This document shows, piece after piece, positions 6,584 through 9,380 of a stretch of 9,380 nucleotides of DNA. The first letter of the stretch is position 1; each line of letters starts with the position of its first letter. Below the pieces are notes generated by a model that made no database searches, was not told the origin of the DNA, and worked only from the letters and a program-made list of their open reading frames with translations. The position numbers and the translations under genes are program-made. The stretch spans positions 1 through 9,380 of the forward strand of contig JADFLK010000055.1 of assembly GCA_022564455.1 (NCBI GenBank), read 5' to 3'. Source of the stretch: Bacteroidota bacterium. GTDB taxonomy: Bacteria > Bacteroidota > Rhodothermia > Rhodothermales > Rubricoccaceae.

Positions 6584-8146
6584 TCAGTTCGCGACAGCCG
6601 AGATGGTGCCGGTGGCGCGCTCGATGTCGGAGCGGGCTACGAGGTAGTCGTGGATGGCCTGAAGGTGGAGCAGGCGCGACTGATCCAGGTTGTCGGAGGC
6701 TTGCCGAACATCGAGTTGGGTGCCCACACCGTTGCGAAGGCGCTCGAAAGCGAAGTCGTAGGCGAGGTTGGCCGTTGCCACATTTTGTTGCTGGGCGTTG
6801 ACGCGCTGTTCGGCGCCTTCCAACTCGCGGAGCGTCTGGGCCACTTCAAGCTTCGCGGCCTCTTGTACCTGTTCGTGCTGGATCTCGGCCTGCTCAATGG
6901 CAATCGTGTTCTGCTGGACGCGCCGCCGCGTCTGGAAACCGTCGAAGATGGTCCAGTTCAGGCGGATGCCTACAGAGAGCGAGGGATCCCAGTACGATCC
7001 GTCGAAGAAACTGTTATTGGAGGCCTCGTACTCGAAGTCGCCCGACTGGGTTATCACGGTGCGGTTGTCGGGCACGTTTCCATTGAAACCGTAGTTGGCG
7101 AACGCGCTCACATTTGGGAGATAGGCGGCTCGCGTGATGTTCCTGTTCACTTCCTGCAATTCGATAGCCAGCCGCGCCTGCTCAATGTCCGGGCGCTCGT
7201 CCAGCGCCGTAGCAACGGCATTCAATAAGCCGACGGTGCGGTAGGGCGCTTCGTCGGCGGGTACTTCCAGCACGCCGCGGAGCATGATGGGCCGATCGAC
7301 CGGGAGGCCAAGGACGAAGAGGAGTTGGTCTCGGGCGCCGCCGGCAGCCGTGCGCGACTGAATGAGCTGCGTCTCTTGATTCGCGAGCTGCACTTCTGTT
7401 TGAAGGCGCTGAAGCATCGGCGCTACGCCCTGTGCAACCAGAAGCGACGTCTCTTCCACCGTCTCGCGCGTTCGCGCAACGGAGGCTTCGAGCACGTTCA
7501 CCTGCTCCTGTGCGAGGAGGGCGCCGTAGAAGAGTTGGCGCGTCTGGTGGATGACCTCATCTTGTTGCTGCTCCAGCGCGGCCTCGTTGATCTCGCGAAG
7601 GCCACGTGCACCCTTCACAGCGGCGAAAGCGCTACCGCTGTAGAGCGTCTGCGACAACGATATCCCGTTCTGGAAGACGTTGGGGACGGCGAACGGGTTG
7701 TCGCTGAACCTCGTTTCGATACCCGCGGCTGCCTGTCCTGCTTCTTGGCGGTCGAGGAACTCTTGCAACGTGATGGGCACGGTGTCGGGATCCGCGTCGA
7801 TTCGAGCGTTCTCGTTAAATTCCAGCCAGTCCGTACTGGTGCCACCGAAGATGCTTGCTACGTCGGTCCCGGCGAATGGGTTTGGGCTGATGACGTTGCG
7901 CGTGTACGAGGATGTAAGGTCCACTTGTGGGAAAAGCGAACCGTAAGCCTCGCTGATCTGGGCGTTGGCGGTGGCTACGTCCAGTTCGGCCGAGCGAATC
8001 GTGTAGTTACGTTCGAGTGCAATCTGGACCGCCTCGTCGAGCGTGAGGGCAAGGGAGCCGCCCTGCGCGCCCGCAGGCCCAACCAGTAACAGAAGGACCG
8101 CAAGGAGAAGGGAGAAACGGATCATGGAGAGGGAGGGCCGCCTCAT
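6584..8146 (-). CDS. TolC-family outer-membrane efflux channel
   Basis: Outer-membrane factor that forms the exit duct of the efflux complex; 520 residues, within the usual range of about 430-520. A Sec signal peptide is clear (hydrophobic LLLAVLLLLVGPAGAQ, about 13-28). Two homologous outer-membrane efflux repeats follow. The first starts at LTLDEAVQIALERN (34-47) and includes LSQTLYSG (164-171). The second covers about 305-515 with LNWTIFDGFQTRRR (396-409) and RLRNGVGTQLDV (469-480). The long Gln/Ala/Glu-rich stretches are the periplasmic helices. The segments facing the cell exterior look long: about 75 residues (85-160, NPF-, Asp- and Gly-rich) in repeat one and about 35 in repeat two. 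ATG 8146 overlaps the regulator stop as ATGA, suggesting translational coupling. A second in-frame ATG at 8125 gives a shorter signal peptide and is also possible. Neither has a Shine-Dalgarno. Confidence 0.93.
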   Translation of the reverse strand: MRRPSLSMIRFSLLLAVLLLLVGPAGAQGGSLALTLDEAVQIALERNYTIRSAELDVATANAQISEAYGSLFPQVDLTSSYTRNVISPNPFAGTDVASIFGGTSTDWLEFNENARIDADPDTVPITLQEFLDRQEAGQAAAGIETRFSDNPFAVPNVFQNGISLSQTLYSGSAFAAVKGARGLREINEAALEQQQDEVIHQTRQLFYGALLAQEQVNVLEASVARTRETVEETSLLVAQGVAPMLQRLQTEVQLANQETQLIQSRTAAGGARDQLLFVLGLPVDRPIMLRGVLEVPADEAPYRTVGLLNAVATALDERPDIEQARLAIELQEVNRNITRAAYLPNVSAFANYGFNGNVPDNRTVITQSGDFEYEASNNSFFDGSYWDPSLSVGIRLNWTIFDGFQTRRRVQQNTIAIEQAEIQHEQVQEAAKLEVAQTLRELEGAEQRVNAQQQNVATANLAYDFAFERLRNGVGTQLDVRQASDNLDQSRLLHLQAIHDYLVARSDIERATGTISAVAN

Positions 8147-8799
8147 TGGGGATCGATCAGAAGTCCGTCGAAGAGGATGGTCGTGATAAAGTCCGCACCC
8201 ACCTCGGGGTCAGCAGAAACCGTGGGTTCGCCGCCGCGATGTGGGCAGGCAAACATCAAGTAGCCGTGGATATTGCCCATAATCAGGTGGGCGACGGTAT
8301 GGGCGTCCATCGGTTTGAGTTCCCCACGGTCCATTGCCAATTGAACAGGTTTGGCTAGGGCCTCTGCCACACGTTCGCGTTGCGCAAAGAGGTAGGTCGC
8401 ATTCTCCGTTTGATCGCCGAACACCATGCGGTGCGCTTCTTTGATCAAGAGGAGGAATTTTGGAAGGTGGTCAATGAAGTGTGCAATCATCAGCGCGATG
8501 TAGTTGCGGAAAACACCACGCGTGGGTTCGTCATCGTTCTCCCGGTCTGCGAAGTAGTCGTTCGTTAGTTCTACGACGCCGTCGTACACCTCGTCGAAAA
8601 GGGCGAACAGGATCTCTTCCTTGCCGCCGGGGAAATAGTTGTAGAGCGTGCCCTTGCCGAACTCGGCGCGCTCGGCCACTTCATTGAGTGTGGCGCTCTC
8701 ATAGCCCTTCGTAGCAAACGTGGAGAGCGCCGCATCAAGGATGGCTTGCCTCCGGGTGAGACGTTCGCGGTCGCGGCGAGAGAGGGTCTGGATTTCCAA
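8143..8799 (-). CDS. TetR/AcrR-family transcriptional regulator of the efflux operon
   Basis: One-component regulator, 218 residues. The N-terminal DNA-binding domain (about 17-64) has the family pattern: RRQAILDAALSTFATKGYE, then TLNEVAERAEFGKGTLYNYF (37-56) ending in the recognition helix GTLYNYF, followed by KEEILFALFDEV (60-71). The remaining all-helical part (about 72-218) is the ligand-binding and dimerisation domain; it is divergent, and its ligand cannot be read from sequence. Family members usually repress the neighbouring pump genes and themselves until a ligand binds. The start is TTG at 8799: the frame is closed by a stop (TGA, 8824-8826) a few codons upstream, no ATG or GTG lies between, and later starts would cut into the helix-turn-helix region. 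It is the first gene of the operon and shares 4 bases with the tolC-like gene. Confidence 0.92.
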   Translation of the reverse strand: MEIQTLSRRDRERLTRRQAILDAALSTFATKGYESATLNEVAERAEFGKGTLYNYFPGGKEEILFALFDEVYDGVVELTNDYFADRENDDEPTRGVFRNYIALMIAHFIDHLPKFLLLIKEAHRMVFGDQTENATYLFAQRERVAEALAKPVQLAMDRGELKPMDAHTVAHLIMGNIHGYLMFACPHRGGEPTVSADPEVGADFITTILFDGLLIDPQ

Positions 8800-8804
8800 C
8801 GCTG

Positions 8805-8812
8805 AAAATATA
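8805..8812 (-). promoter_or_regulatory. Possible -10/-7 element of the efflux operon promoter
   Basis: TATATTTT on the minus strand matches the Bacteroidota -7 box TAnnTTTG except for the last base, and also resembles a sigma-70 -10. No TTG box is found at the expected 17-23 bases upstream; that stretch instead meets the palindrome at 8831-8846. A start site about 7 bases downstream would fall almost on the TTG codon at 8799, giving a very short leader or a leaderless message. This is one guess among possible promoters in 8800-8920. Confidence 0.25.
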
Positions 8813-8830
8813 TGAATGCGAAGTCAGAAC

Positions 8831-8846
8831 GTGACCCATCGGTCAC
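8831..8846. promoter_or_regulatory. Candidate TetR-family operator palindrome
   Basis: GTGACC-CATC-GGTCAC is a perfect inverted repeat with 6-base arms and a 4-base spacer, about 32 bases upstream of the regulator start codon and within the only promoter-sized gap of the operon. TetR-family dimers typically bind palindromes of this size and self-regulate from such positions. It lies 18 bases upstream of the TATATTTT box, about where a -35 contact would be, so bound regulator could block polymerase. Binding by this particular regulator is inferred from position and symmetry only. Confidence 0.55.
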
Positions 8847-8920
8847 ATGGCGCACTCGTACGTCAGATATTGGAGGTGGTTGCTCGTTTATTGTGAAGTG
8901 AACAAGAAGGTTACAGCCAT

Positions 8921-8957
8921 AAAAAACGCCCCCACGTCGACCGACGAGGGGGCGTTT
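8921..8957 (-). terminator. Intrinsic terminator of the T9SS-exported protein gene
   Basis: AAACGCCCCC (8924-8933) pairs perfectly with GGGGGCGTTT (8948-8957). After one mismatch the stem continues with CGTC/GACG (8935-8938 with 8943-8946), closing on a 4-base loop. On the minus strand the stem is followed by a T-run (six Ts, 8926-8921, three of them also in the stem). It begins 19 bases after the stop codon of the right-hand gene and separates that gene from the efflux operon promoter region. Confidence 0.9.
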
Positions 8958-8976
8958 GCGTGTTGCTCAGGTTCCG

Positions 8977-9380
8977 TTAGCGTATGAGGGAGACGCGCTG
9001 AGTCGCCACGAAGGCCCCGGCGGTGAGGCGCACGAAGTACATCCCGCTCGGGAGGTCCGAGGCGTTCCAACTCACCTCGTGGTTACCCGCCGTCATCACA
9101 TCGTCGACCAGCGTGGCCACCTTGCGGCCGAGCACGTCATAGACCGTAAGGCACACGGCTCCATCGGCGGGTGTGGCGAACGGAATCGTCGTCACGCCTG
9201 TGAACGGGTTCGGATAGCTTGGCTCCAGCCCGTACGCGGTCGGGATATTTTCGACAACGATGTTCGCCGCGGGCAGCGCATTCGCAATAATCGTCTCCCC
9301 ACCGTCACGTGGGCTTTCGGCAGGACCGTAACCCATCGGTGTGAAGTTCGGGTCCGTTCTTAGGACGATCTTGTCCCCGA
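8977..9380 (-). CDS. C-terminal part of a secreted protein with type IX secretion sorting domain (5' end beyond window)
   Basis: The minus frame is open from the right edge to TAA at 8979-8977, giving 133 complete residues. The last 80 or so form a type A T9SS/Por sorting domain: SYPNPF at its start, then a hydrophobic strand TTIPFATP, the hallmark VYDVLGRKVATLVD, GNHEVSWNASDLPSGMYFVRL and a short basic end (VSLIR). Such domains send proteins through the outer membrane and are removed or anchored at the surface. An internal ATG at 9336 is not a likely start, because the sorting domain is normally the tail of a longer protein with a Sec signal. The visible 50 residues before the domain are not recognisable, so the main function is unknown. 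The Cys in AVCLTVYDV is unusual for this strand. An intrinsic terminator follows immediately. Confidence 0.88.
   Translation of the reverse strand, partial: GDKIVLRTDPNFTPMGYGPAESPRDGGETIIANALPAANIVVENIPTAYGLEPSYPNPFTGVTTIPFATPADGAVCLTVYDVLGRKVATLVDDVMTAGNHEVSWNASDLPSGMYFVRLTAGAFVATQRVSLIR

Noticed and set aside
6485..8089. Long plus-strand open frames (6485-7228 and 7325-8089) opposite the tolC-like gene.
   Set aside because: They mirror a confidently identified gene, have no visible domain or ribosome site, and are best explained by codon composition.
8921..8957. The GC-rich hairpin as a bidirectional terminator also serving a plus-strand transcript.
   Set aside because: The plus-strand side has only TTT followed by GCGTG, and no plus-strand gene ends there.

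Overview
The window looks like chromosomal DNA from a GC-rich member of the Bacteroidota/Rhodothermota group. Three things point there. A gene at the right edge ends in a type IX secretion (Por) C-terminal sorting domain. The RND pump has the long TM11-TM12 connection that I recall from Bacteroidota-type pumps. Most starts lack a strong Shine-Dalgarno sequence. I cannot assign a genus.

All six genes lie on the minus strand, so they read from right to left. (1) 8977-9380 is the 3' end of a T9SS-exported protein, closed by a strong intrinsic terminator at 8921-8957. (2) A four-gene tripartite efflux operon follows: a TetR-family regulator (8143-8799, TTG start), a TolC-family outer-membrane channel (6584-8146, overlapping the regulator by 4 bases), a lipoprotein membrane-fusion adaptor (5310-6548) and a large RND permease (1344-5228). 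A 16-base perfect palindrome at 8831-8846, just upstream of the regulator, is the best operator candidate. (3) At the left edge, 1-1287 is an mpl-type muropeptide ligase, cut off at its C-terminus by the window edge. It may have its own promoter or may be read from the pump operon.

In the cell the adaptor would be lipid-anchored on the periplasmic side of the inner membrane and would join the RND permease to the TolC-type channel. The regulator would control its own operon and release it on ligand binding. The substrate cannot be told from sequence. Mpl acts in cytoplasmic recycling of murein peptides and has no obvious mechanistic link to the pump.

The system is a recognisable one, not a new class. 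The parts worth a second look are the roughly 220-residue stretch between TM6 and TM7 of the permease, which carries about six extra hydrophobic helices; a compact degenerate repeat with a 13-bp perfect inverted repeat between the adaptor and the permease; and the candidate operator. No stretch longer than 300 bases lacks a gene. I see no RNA genes, insertion sequences or CRISPR arrays.
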